From contig JAQFVV010000018.1 in NCBI GenBank assembly GCA_028023455.1, forward strand, positions 4,367,800 through 4,431,799: a stretch of DNA of 64,000 nucleotides, read 5' to 3'. This DNA comes from Epiperipatus broadwayi (lineage: Eukaryota > Onychophora > Udeonychophora > Euonychophora > Peripatidae). Shown in pieces: positions 1 to 11,104 of this stretch; the stretch's first letter is position 1; each line of letters starts with the position of its first letter. The notes beneath the pieces are model-generated. The model was not told the DNA's origin. It was given only the letters and a program-made list of their open reading frames with translations, and ran no database searches. Position numbers and translations under genes: made by a program.

Positions 1-1715
1 AAATAATATGTAAGTCAGAATAGGTTTGAGAGAGCTGTTGTTTATAAAAGTTTAGAGTTTTTTAAAAAAAGAAAGGGGAAAATTAAACATTGCATCATTT
101 GTAAAGTTTTACAAATTAATTTATAATTCGGGGGAGAGAATTTAACTTAGAAAAGTTAAAACTATAAAAGTTTAAGGGTAAGTCTTTTACATGAAATTAA
201 AATACTCTCTTTTCATTTAATTTAAAAAAAATAAATATATGTGAGCATAAATAATGAGGATTTTAAATATAAAGAAAATAATAAAATGTGTGCATATTAA
301 AAATAAAATAAAATATGAAAGTTAAATATAAAAATATTAAAACAAATGAAAGCTTATAATTAAATTTTAAGAACTCAAAGATTGCACATACTGATAAGCT
401 ACATACAAATGAATTAGCAATGGCTACTAATTAAAATTTATAAACAACAGGATTAATTAAATACAAAGCAGTGGATGAATTTAAAAACTAATTAAAAAGG
501 ATAACAACAAGATCATCACATAAACAGGGCTGAAAATTTTGTCAGGCAGGCTTTCACATATCTAGAGTCAATCACATATTAGACTTATTTTCCAATGAAT
601 ATAATGTAGTGTTAAGCAGCTTTCAGAGCATGCAATGAGCTCCAACCTTCAGCTGAAAGAACATCAGCAGCCTGTCCAATAAAAGCAATGCCCATCTAAT
701 AAATTAAACCACCAAAAATTGTCTAACTGCCTTGAGTAAGAAGTAACCAGGAACCACATTTATCAGGACCACATCAGAAGCCTAAAATCCCACTGGTTGG
801 TAAAACACATGCAGCAGCAAAGAACAAGAATGCACAATATTAAAATGCTATAGGTAATAACATTTCTTATTCCAATTTCTGATATTAATTAAAGTAGCCA
901 TTGCAATCTTTGAGTATTATCAGAATCAGTATAATAAATGAATTCTATAGCCAGCATAAAATGAACTATTTATGTGTATGTTGATATAATAAACTAAGAG
1001 TCCTAGAACTTTGAAAATAATACAAACCAACAGCTCATATAATAGAGTGTATGTGCATTATATATATTTGGATACTTATGTTTTATGTTTATTATAATAC
1101 GTGTGAAGATATATGTTATTATGTATTATTATTTTATTCAAAAAAAAATGTTGAAGTCATAAATTAATTTTCAGTTAATTTTAAATATTTAAAATAAATT
1201 ATTTTAGAAATTAGTATTTGTTGGTCAATTTTCTTACTTATACTACTAAAAAACAATTTAGCAGAAAAGTTAGAGCAGCAATTTATTATATTATTGATTG
1301 AGCTAGTTGGGAATTGTTAGGTGCTGAATTAATTGCCATCATTCAGATTATGTTAAATACTCTGGTAGTGAGCTGGCATCTATTTTGAAACAAAAAGTGC
1401 TTTGAATAACAGGTGTTGAATTTAGCAGTCAAGAAGATTTGTGGCCTGGAAGTATAGTCATAGTTATGTATCTTATATAGCTCGGCTTGGTCATAGGTAT
1501 CCTCTGGGTATTATGCTTCTCTTCCTAGGGGACCAGTGTAGTGCAATACTTAAATTGCAGTGGAATAGAAAGAATTTATAATAAATAATTGTATCATATT
1601 TTTTCTATATTAAGTAAGTCTTACAATTTTGCTTTTCACAATTTCTATTTTCATTGACGAATAAACTTTATGCTATATTTTGGTTTTTTATTCTATCTAC
1701 CTATTGCACCAGGTT
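1..1715. repeat. Long direct repeat, copy 1 (left end outside window)
   Basis: The block starting at base 1 recurs from about 4457 in the same order and orientation. Shared landmarks include TAAGTCAGAATAGGTTTGAG near both starts, the TAGGTAATAACATT stretch (about 849 and 5337), the AACAATTTAGCAGAAAAGT stretch (about 1253 and 5719) and a GTGGCCTGGAA stretch (about 1441 and 5927). Copies differ by many substitutions and small indels (by eye about 80-85% alike), so the duplication is old. The left boundary lies outside the window. No reading frame of note is inside. It could be a long terminal repeat of a non-autonomous element or part of a segmental tandem duplication with a 4.46 kb period. Confidence 0.8.
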
Positions 1716-2108
1716 CATTTGGCTTTCCCAACATGGATGCAGAAACATCATAAATGATATAATACAGTTAAATATTTTTTTTGTTTGAAAATATTCAAAG
1801 AAATGCTAAATTGTGTAATTGTAATTAAAAAAGTGGCATAATTTAAATTACGGAATTAACCAAAACAATTTTTCTCCTAAATGAAAAGAAAGTAAAGGCA
1901 GTTAGATATTTTGGGAGAATTTAGGGCAATGAGGACAAGTAGAAAAAAATAACAAGGGGGTTGGAGTCCATCATATGTTTCATTCTAAGAAAATAAATAA
2001 ACAATTAATATTTGAATTTATTGTGAATGTAAGCATTAGTCAAATAATCATTGAAAAGAACAACATTGAAATTGAAATTTGGTTTTAAAAATGAAAGACA
2101 GCATAATA

Positions 2109-2848
2109 ATGGATAAAGAAATGGAGCTGAAAGAAAGCCCAATATTTTTTTTAAAAATTCTTAATTACTGGAAAAAGAAGAGAGTGGGACATGGTAGATG
2201 ATGAAAATAATGAAGAATATGATGGAAGAAATGTATCAGGACTTCAACCAAAGTCAGCAAGAGTTCAAAGTAAAAATTATTAGAGAAATGAAGCCAATGG
2301 GGGGGGGTAAAATAATGGGGAACATAGAGAGAAATCATAAAGCTATAGAAGCCATAGAGATAGATTTGACTAAAGAAAGTCAGGAAATATAAAAGGAGGT
2401 TGAGGTGATAAAAGACATGAAAATTGAATTAGAATCAAATAGCATTGAAACAGATAAAATGAAAACAAATATAAAAATAGATAGAGTTTGGATACAGATA
2501 TGTAGTAGGGTAGAGAAATTAGAGAACACAGGTCAAGATATAAAAAAAAGTTATAAATTAAATATAAAAAAAATTCTATCGGAGCAGTATAATTTCAAGG
2601 CAGAAATAGAAGCCGTTTACAGAGTGATATAATGTAGCACAATTGAAAACACTGTAGAGGAAGGATTTTCTTTTTATAGTATTACTAAGGCAGTTAACAA
2701 TAAAATAGGACAGTTTGAAGAACTGTGGAATTTTGTTAGGCATAAAGGTTTTCTGATTTATGAGGCAAAAAATAGAATGGAACAAGAAAAAGACAAGGCA
2801 ACAAATTATAAGTGAGGGATAGACAAAAAAGCAAAAGTGTTATATTAA
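2109..2848 (+). pseudogene. Decayed coding relic, helical/charged protein of unknown family
   Basis: One frame running from 2198 to 2848 has only three in-frame stops (2390, 2630, 2813) over about 217 codons. In DNA this AT-rich a random frame would contain many more. The conceptual peptide is rich in Glu, Lys, Ile and Asn with heptad-like stretches, then a segment with aromatic and hydrophobic residues (around ENTVEEGFSFYSITKAVN). A second frame from 2109 may hold the preceding piece, which would imply a frameshift near 2190. It lies between the two long direct repeats, so it may be the remnant gag- or ORF1-like gene of a mobile element. I do not recognise the family. It is broken and unlikely to be expressed. 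Confidence 0.4.
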
Positions 2849-2973
2849 AGAGTCAGTAGGTAAAAAGAAAAAAACCATCTGACTGAGTTTATGAGTTAGT
2901 AAATGGACAGAATGTTAAAGTAAAGGAAAGAAATAAAGGATTGGAAATGGATAGTGAGTTGAATATAATTATT

Positions 2974-3088
2974 TTGTAAAATAATATAGCCACTATTGCA
3001 CCTGAATGCAAAGCTATTTTATGCTTAAAACAAAATAAAATTATACTATTCTGCATTAAGGTGCAATAGCGCCTATATTATTTTACAA
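2974..3088. repeat. Foldback: 37-bp imperfect inverted repeat
   Basis: The left arm 2974-3010 and right arm 3052-3088 are near reverse complements (both carry TTGTAAAATAATATAG and CTATTGCACCT on the paired strand), with a 41-base loop. It may be a small foldback transposon or hairpin. No target-site duplication was identified. Confidence 0.75.
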
Positions 3089-3698
3089 GTATATTTTTTA
3101 ACGCAAAATTTTTGAATTATATTTAAATTATAATTATTTTGATGTAGGTGATAAACCTGAATCAGAGATTTTGTTATTTAAAACTAAAATAATAAATTTT
3201 TAAAAAAATTGAGGAATTGTTTTCGTAAATAATAATAATAATAATGGAGGCATCACAGAATAAAAGATTTTTTTTCACATGCATATTAGTAATAAAAAAT
3301 AATAAAAAAAACAGGTCTTCATAAATAAATAGTTTAATGTAATCAAGTTAAATAAATAAAAACATCTGTAGAAAAATAATAAAAGAAGTATCATAATAAA
3401 AATAAAATAGTTTTTTTAATACATGCAGGTTAATAAAAAAAAGTCAAATAAATAATGGTAAAATAATATTCATAAGGATTTAAAATAATATTGTAAGGTT
3501 AATAAATAGTATAAATAAATCTAAATTTAAGTTAGAAATGTAATAAAAATTAGTACTGAAAGAAAGCAGGGTAGAAATATAGAATTGAGTTTTAAGGAAT
3601 AAGTAAAAGGGTAAGCTGTAGGCTGGTTGAAAATAGTACCCATAATGTACTAGCAGGGATAAATATTCTTAAAGTGAGGATACTCAGAAAGGTCTGGG

Positions 3699-3846
3699 CC
3701 CATCTCTTTATTCTTTAAATATGCACCCTGGGAACAACCAGAGTAAGCCACAGGTCAGTTCTTGAGGGAAGAGTCCCCATTCTCTTTAAATATGCACACT
3801 GGGAACAACCACAGTAAGCCATGGACCACTTCTTTGAGAGAGAGTC
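3699..3846. repeat. Tandem duplication, 2 x ~75 bp
   Basis: Two adjacent units (3699-3774 and 3775-3846) share TCTTTAAATATGCAC, CTGGGAACAACCA, AGTAAGCCA and a closing GAGAGTC/AAGAGTC. They lie in the interval between the two long direct repeats. Confidence 0.8.
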
Positions 3847-4456
3847 TCCAGATTTCATATATTATTTCCAAATCATAAGCCAAATTGGTCAAGCAAGGAA
3901 TGTTGTCATTTGCAGTGATCTTTTCTTATCCCAACATCCAGTAGGAAAAAAACAGCATATGAAGCTTTATTTTACATGCATGTAAGCTGGTGTAAGCCAG
4001 CAAACTCTGCATCCACATCATCTTAAAATCCCTGTCTCACCAGAAAGTAGTGTTATCCTTATAATCATCATTCAGTACAAGATCATTGTAAGCAATGTCA
4101 TCAGCCTAGAGAGAAGAAAAACACAATCAAAGAAGATTGCCCTCAGCATGTATAGTTATGGATATAAAGAAAGAAATTTAGTTAAAATAAATATAAAAGC
4201 CTAAACAGAAAATAATAAATGTTTATAAAGAAAGAAATAGAGTGTTATTCAAAAATAAAATGGTCAAACTGACACATTTTACTCTTGACAGGGGAGCAAT
4301 GTAGTGTACTGCTAATGAATAGTGCCACATATTGTAAATAATTTCATTTTAAATTATTAAAAAATAAATTTCATAAACAATGTAAAGATTTTAAAATTCT
4401 AATAACCAAAATCTTTATGACTAAAATAAGTTTCATAAAAAGAAATGGTTTTAATA

Positions 4457-6213
4457 AATAATATGTAAGTCAGAATAGGTTTGAGAGAGTTGTTGTTTAT
4501 AAAAGTTTAAAGTTATTATAAAAAAAAGAAAATACAGTTAACCCAGGGGGAAATTAAACTCTGCATCATTTGTAAAGTTTTATGAATTAATTTCAGAGTA
4601 ATTTGGGGAGAGAATTTAACTTATAAAAGTTAAAACTATAAAAGTTTAAGAATAAATCTTTAACATGAAATTAAAATACTCTCTTTTCATTTAATTTAAA
4701 GAAAATAAATATATGTGTGCGTAAATAATGAGATTTTAAATATAAGGAAATAATAAAATATGTGCATGTTAAAAATAAAATATAAAAGATAAATATAAAA
4801 ATATTAAAACAAATGAAAGCTTATAATTAAATTTTAAGAATTCAAAGATTGCATATACTGATAAGCTAGATAACAATGAATTAGCAATGGCTACTAATTA
4901 AAATCCATAAACAACAGGATTAATTAAACATCTTAAGAATTTAATCAAAGAAAGCAGTGGACAAATTTAAAAATTAATTAGAAAAGGATAACAAGATCAT
5001 CATATAAATAGTCTAAAAAATTTGTCATAGCAGTCTTTCATTTATTTAGATCTGGTCATCTGTTAGACATGGTTTTTAAAGATAATGCAGTGTTAAGCGA
5101 TAAGTCAGAGCATACTGCCAGATTCCAGCCTCTGTCTGACAGAACATCAGCAGTCTTCCCAATAGAAGTAATGCCCAAGTAATAAGTTGAAGCTGCCTGG
5201 AATGTCTAACTGCCTGAAAGAGAAGTTGCATGAAATTTCCATTATCAGGAATGAAACAGAAGCCTAAACTTGAACTGGTTGGCAAACCACACACACAGCA
5301 GTAAATAATTTGAAACTACCATATTCAAAAATCCTATAGGTAATAACATTCTCTTATTTCAATTCTTGATATTAATTAATGTAGCCATTCCAATCTTTGA
5401 GTATTCCCAGAGTCAGCAAAATAAATGAACTTTATAGACAGCATGAACAGATGTTGGTAGAACTTTTATAAAGCTTCAAATAGCCTATGATAAAATATGT
5501 ATGTGTGTTTTGATGCTTGGTATTTATTTATGCTTTATGTTTATATTACATTACTATTTTATGTTTATTATAATGTGTGGGCCCAAAATATTATAAAATT
5601 ATTGTTTATTTTAATTAGAAATTTATTATTAATTTAAAAATTACAATAAATAGTTTAACTAAAATAAAGTATTTGTTTATCAATCACTGTGAGTCGATTC
5701 TTTACTTACACCACTAAAAACAATTTAGCAGAAAAGTGAAAGCAGCAATGTATTATATTATTCAATATTTCTGTTGAGCTAGTTGAGATTTCTTAGGCAC
5801 TGTATTAGTTTTCTGTCATTCAGAGTATGTTAGTTACTTCTTGTAATTAACTGGCACCTAAAGTTTACTTTGAAACAAAAAAGTGCTTTGAATGACTGGT
5901 GTCGAATTTAGCAGTCGAGAGGATCTGTGGCCTGGAAATGTAGTTGTACTGATGTATTTTATATAGCTCTGCTTATTCATAGGTATTCTCTGGCTATTAT
6001 GCTTCTCTACCCTTAGGGTCCAGTGTGGTGCAAGACATAAATTGCAGCTGGGGTAGATTGAATTTATAATAATATAATAAATAATTGTATTATATGTTAT
6101 ATGTATAAGAAGTCGACAATGTGTTTATCTTAAAATATGCTATTTCTATTAAAGAATAAAACTTTATGCTAGATTTTGTAATCTAATTGATCCACTACCC
6201 CACCTGGTTCAAT
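4457..6213. repeat. Long direct repeat, copy 2
   Basis: This is the second copy of the block at 1-1715. Colinearity continues to the shared CACC(A/T)GGTTCA motif (about 1707 and 6207), after which this copy runs into an AT microsatellite. No TG...CA ends, primer-binding site or polypurine tract could be assigned, so an LTR interpretation remains unproven. Confidence 0.8.
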
Positions 6214-6333
6214 ATATATATATATATTGAAACAGACAGATATATATATAGATCTATATATATATATAAACAATTCAGATTTATACACATATAAAAAGAG
6301 GTTTCTTTCTATTGTGTAAAATCTGAATTGTTT
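6214..6333. repeat. AT microsatellite followed by a 21-bp hairpin
   Basis: An interrupted (AT)n tract at 6214-6267 is followed by inverted arms at 6268-6289 and 6313-6333 (AAACAATTCAGATTT against AAATCTGAATTGTTT), separated by 23 bases. Confidence 0.8.
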
Positions 6334-7710
6334 ATTAGTGAAGGATAACAGATGTCTTATTATTTTGAGGCATGTATATATATTTTACTTATAGATTTGA
6401 CAATTTATAAAACATCAAAATCTTTTTTTTTTTGCTTCTGGCAAGAAAATATTACAAAAAATGTTTTTTTTCTCTTTGTTTACTATTTTCATTTGATTTC
6501 AGTGTATTTTTTTGTTATTGATGTTTTTTGTTTATATACTTTTTGTGGTATATGTTTATTTATGATTTAAAAGTTTGGCAATGGTAATAATATATAAAGT
6601 GGATAAAGAAACTAAATAAGTCATCATAAAAATATTAATTTATATTTAAATATATTTGTGTTTAAAAAAATTAATATTTAAATATTAATATTTTAAAATA
6701 TAAAATTGTTTTCACATTATAGATTTATTTGTTTATTTATATATTGAAACTGTATATATTTTTAACCATTGTAAAGTACTAAATTTTTTTTGAAAATCAA
6801 TAATTATGCTAACATGAGTTGAAGTCAGTGTCTCATGAAAGTATAGGCTAAGTGCTATTGTAATCATGAGTTATTATTGGCAATTGCCATTAGAAGAAGA
6901 ACAAATTTTGATGTCATTAATTCTTCTTTTTTTTAATCTGACATAATTCCAAAACTTTATCTGAGTTCAATTTTATTTAAGAATGACAGTGTAGAAAAAA
7001 TTTGCTATCTGGGGGATGGACCTCTTATGCTTAGCCCTTCCCAATAATTACCATCTGTATGAAGAAAAAGAAATTATTAACAGGCATGGCTTTCAAGAGA
7101 TATTAGAAAAAAACAGCTATTCCTATCACAGAAATCAACTTAATAATTGTCTAAAAACATCTGAAATAACTGTGTCATTTTTGATTGATTTGTCTTGGTT
7201 TCAGTAGGATAAAAAACAGTTTAAGAACATCGACTTCAAATGGTTTAACTCATCTGCTATTAGAGGTCATTATATATATGATATACTGATTCAATCAACA
7301 CAAGGATATTGTCACATCAGATAAATGGTAATTGATCTGAACCTTTTTTTCAAATTAAAGTGTATACATTTGATTTTAATTTTTGATTTCTCAAGAGAAA
7401 ATAATAATACATTAGGTTTTTTTTCATTGTTTTAATGTATATGCATTATGTATATATGCTATATATGTAATACACAATGAATGTTTTATATTAAATTTAT
7501 TATCTTTTGTTTTCATGGAGGCCATTTATATATATACAAATGTGTTGTTATTATAATATTTATTTTTCCTTTAGTAAAGAATTTATAGCTTCATCATAAG
7601 ATAAGTTTGAAAGTTAGACCATTATATTGATAATGTTTTTTCCATGTATGTGTATTTCTTTATACATGAGACTAGGAATCCATTCCTTTTCTTTTTATTC
7701 ATAAATGTTT
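6334..7710. other. AT-rich stretch, no gene supported
   Basis: The stretch contains only short frames, including one of 63 codons at 7016-7207 that starts at an ATG near slightly GC-richer DNA. Its predicted peptide matches no family I know and has no splice or promoter context, so it is not called as a gene. Confidence 0.6.

Positions 7711-7713
<3 letters not shown>

Positions 7714-7803
<90 letters not shown>
7714..7803. repeat. (AT)n microsatellite, ~90 bp
   Basis: An uninterrupted alternation of A and T covers about 45 units. Confidence 0.98.
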
Positions 7804-7806
<3 letters not shown>

Positions 7807-8104
7807 GGACAAAGCATCCATATATGAAATGAAATAACTGCTTCCATAGAAAAATTCACTAAAACTTTCAAAAGCTTTAAATAAAATTCAATTTTAAAAA
7901 TTCACTTTCAACAGTTGAATTGTTTTTATATACACAAAAAATTAATTTGACTAATGCTTTCTTAGTTAATTATAAAAAGTTCAAGCAATGCTAAGATCTA
8001 ATTTACAGTTAAAAATTTTAAGAATGTTAAAAGGATTTGGAAGATAAAAATATATTGATAATATATTCTCTGATTTAAAGATAAGAGAGTTTCAGATTTT
8101 TCTA

Positions 8105-9050
8105 GATATGTGTAATCATCATCATCATCATCATCAACCATTATTAATCCACTGCATGATGAAGGTCTCTCCAAGCTCAATCTATCTTCTCTTCTTTACA
8201 TCACCTCTGCACACTTTCTTATTTCATCCATCTATCAGTTGTCCATCTATTATCATCTCTTCTAGCAATATGTCCAACCCAACTCCACTTCAGTCTTTTA
8301 ATTTTTTTAATGAGGTCAGTAACACTTGTTTTTTCTCTTACTCATATATTGCATTTTTATCTCTTCTTGTTATTCCTAACATGCATCTCTCCATATTTCT
8401 TTGAGAAGTCTTTGTATTGCTCTTCTATTAAGTGTCCAAGTCTCAGATTCATAAGTAAAAACTGGTAAAACACATTTATTAAAAAACCTTCCTTTTCAAA
8501 CACCTAGGCATATTTCTTTTTTGTATCAAATTATTTCTACCAAAAGTACTCCAACCAAGTTTAATTCTATGATTAATTTCGTCCATTATGTTTCCATCTG
8601 TATTAATAATCTGACCAACATATTTGTAGCTGTTAACTTCTTCTACCTCATCATAATCAATATTTATTTTCATATTTTGAGAGAATCCATTGAACATTAC
8701 TTTAGTTTTTTTTAATATTTATCTTTAGTCCTATTTTCATCTGATAACTCCTGCAACATTTCATGTAGCTCTAAAGCATTATTTGCAAAAACAACTACAT
8801 AATCTGCAAAATCTAAATGACTTAAATAATCTTTATTTACTATCACTTTTTCAGCATCCCATTTTAATCCACAATATACTTTTTGCTACACTGCTGTAAA
8901 AAGTTTTGGAGATATGGAGTCACCCTGTCTTACACCCTTCTCAATGTTAACTTTCCTACTATCATTATGTAATCTAATTGTTGCTGTTGCATTTTTATAA
9001 ATTTTCTTTAAAATATGACTATTCTGGATCTGTAGCTTGATGATCCAATG
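8105..9050 (-). pseudogene. RTE-type LINE, 5'-truncated 3' fragment (copy 1)
   Basis: On the minus strand, frames broken by stops and shifts spell the C-terminal part of a non-LTR retrotransposon reverse transcriptase. They include the GVRQGDSISPKLF motif (about 8911-8943), then a YLSHLDFADYVVVFANN segment holding the region-C active site (about 8785-8830), then an EVNSYKYVGQIINTDGN segment (about 8590-8645), then an AETWTL-like segment. These motifs match RTE-clade endonuclease/reverse-transcriptase proteins. The region-C box reads FADY instead of the usual FADD, so one catalytic aspartate is lost. The 3' end has a trinucleotide (GAT)n tail (plus strand ATC repeats 8117-8137), typical of RTE elements. 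The 5' truncation meets an (AT)n tract at 9054. Non-functional. Confidence 0.88.
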
Positions 9051-9052
9051 TG

Positions 9053-9053
<1 letters not shown>

Positions 9054-9147
<94 letters not shown>
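9054..9147. repeat. (AT)n microsatellite, ~94 bp
   Basis: A pure AT alternation sits directly at the truncated 5' edge of the RTE fragment. Confidence 0.98.
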
Positions 9148-9150
<3 letters not shown>

Positions 9151-10635
9151 GTATTTATAGTTTAGTGATAAACACTTGTTAAATTCTCAGAATTAATTGT
9201 GATAAAGTTGAATATATTAATTGTTTTGACCATAATTGAAGATCTCTTGTAAAGAAATAAACTAACAAATTTGCATTTGCATTTTAAAAGTGAAATACAA
9301 TTTTTTTTAAAAAAAGATGTATCTATATTTAACGCAATATGAGGAGAATGTTGATATTTTTTGATTGAAAAGTTAATGTGATCCTACCTTGAAAAATGTA
9401 TCTATGATTTTGAATCATACTGTTTTAATAAAAATATTATCATTATTATTATTTATCTATTATTGCATTTTCTTCATGTTACAGAGTAAGTGATCCTCAC
9501 ACAGACATTCATAACAACTGTTGTAAATATGAATGATATTGAAGTCTAGTGAAAACATAGAAAAGAAATAGATATTATGCACTGTTGTTTGATTATAATC
9601 ATTGTCGTTTTAAAAGAATAAATATAAATCATAAAAGTGATACCACTTGTTTTACTTAAAGTGACTTTGCCATTTATTTGATTAAATTTTTTTAACTTAT
9701 CGTTATATGAAGTCATTGTGCGATACTTGATGTTGATAATTTCATTATATTTTTTTTACCCTGAGAACATTTAAATGCTAATGATTACTTGCATAAACAC
9801 TAATAAGTTGCTTTATTGTTTAACATTAAGAATTTTAGAAATATTATTAAATTATTTATAGTTAGTCATTTGCAAATATAAATTAGATTCAATAAAATAT
9901 TATCTTTGTTTCTATTTATTATTTGGTAAGTAATTAAGTCTCACTAGTCATATTAAACCCTAAGAGTAGGCTATTTAAATGTTGAAAGAGGTTGTAAAGT
10001 TGAATATGTTTTTTTTTTGTTTGTGTTATGAGTTTGGTTTATGTAATTATAAGATGTTATTTCAAAAACTAGCCCATTATTATAATAACTGTTAATAAAT
10101 TTGGACATATTATTGAGAATGTTCCATGTTTTCTATTTATTATGTACATAAAAAGCCATTTTCTGTAATGATGATCTAAAAGTTTAAGATTTAAAGAATT
10201 AACTTAATTTTTCTCATTCTAGTTTTAGACTGTTTCGATTTGAAGCATGGTTTTTTTTATTTTTTTTATATTATTACCATTTTGGATGTTGTAATTCATG
10301 GTGCATTCTGAAGTCTTTCTTCGCCATCCCTTTTCACTTATGCATACCATTACAATATATTATATTTAATGTTTTTACAGTTATATGATGTAGGTAAATT
10401 AATAGTTTTTGGTCTGAACTATATATTATTTTCTATTTCATACTGATATTTCTATGGACTAGCATCTGCCATTATCAAGGTTAACTTTTGAAAGAAAAAT
10501 CATTAGATCTCAAACAATAATGTGACTCAGTGTGAGATTAAAAATGAGATTCAACTTGAAGTCATTCACCATTCACAATATGAGGCTTATCAAGATGTTT
10601 ATTTCCCTCAGTTTTTTCACCTATTAATTTTAATA
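9148..10635. other. AT-rich stretch, no feature seen
   Basis: Both strands are closed by frequent stops. No repeat unit, palindrome or family motif was recognised. Confidence 0.6.
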
Positions 10636-10995
10636 TTAGATAAAATGAGAGGTTTCCACATAGCTGGAATACATTGTGTTTTGCCAGCCCTATTTAAACC
10701 AGTAGGTCTCTTTAATATTTCAAGTGACTCTCTCATGGTTCTTAAATCATATCTTTCCAAATTAGCAAGTATTTTTGTATTGTCAAAATCAGGTTTGTGA
10801 CCAATTTCTAAAAAATGGAAAGTAAAAACTGATGTGCTAATTTTTTTTGATTAAAAGCATTTCTATGTTCCTTAATTCTGACATTTATTCATCTATTAGA
10901 CTATCTCACATAGCTTCTTGAGCACTGCAAACATGGAATTTTATAAATTCCTTGGTGTTCTAAAAATATTCTTCTGTCTTTAGGTTTATATAAAA
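10636..10995 (-). pseudogene. Penelope-like element relic: GIY-YIG endonuclease C-terminus (second family)
   Basis: Read on the minus strand, the conceptual translation contains QGIYKIPCLQCSRSYV (about 10905-10955), the start of a GIY-YIG fold with its linked CxxC cysteines, then a INVRIKEHRNAF segment (about 10850-10890), then a HKPDF and RYDLRTMRESLEILKRP segment (10700-10800), then an Ala-Met-Trp-Lys segment. This order matches the end of the better-preserved element at 44-46.8 kb (GVYQISC..C..SYIG; RRDEH; IREAIEILKRP; PIWKEF), but the sequences differ enough to be another family. It has several stops and at least one frameshift. Only the endonuclease end is recognisable and no RT domain was found nearby. 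Confidence 0.82.
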
Positions 10996-11066
10996 AAATC
11001 ACCAATTTTTTTGCCAGTAGAATAAGTAGTCTTTATATTAAAACAAGATAGTCTTCTACTGATTTT

Positions 11067-11104
11067 ATCAGTAACTCCTTTAATATAAAAAAGGAGTTAC
11101 TGAT
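11067..11104. repeat. Perfect 15-bp hairpin
   Basis: Arms 11067-11081 (ATCAGTAACTCCTTT) and 11090-11104 are exact reverse complements with an 8-base loop. No downstream gene suggests a terminator; it is probably a small foldback. Confidence 0.85.

Noticed and set aside
8108-8404. Plus-strand His-rich frame at 8.1 kb
   Set aside because: It is an antisense reading of the RTE 3' fragment and its trinucleotide tail.
10522-10800. Plus-strand 92-codon frame
   Set aside because: The opposite strand encodes a recognisable GIY-YIG relic, and the plus frame is its shadow.
11067-11104. Bacterial-type transcription terminator
   Set aside because: The context is eukaryotic, with no upstream gene and AT-rich flanks on both sides.
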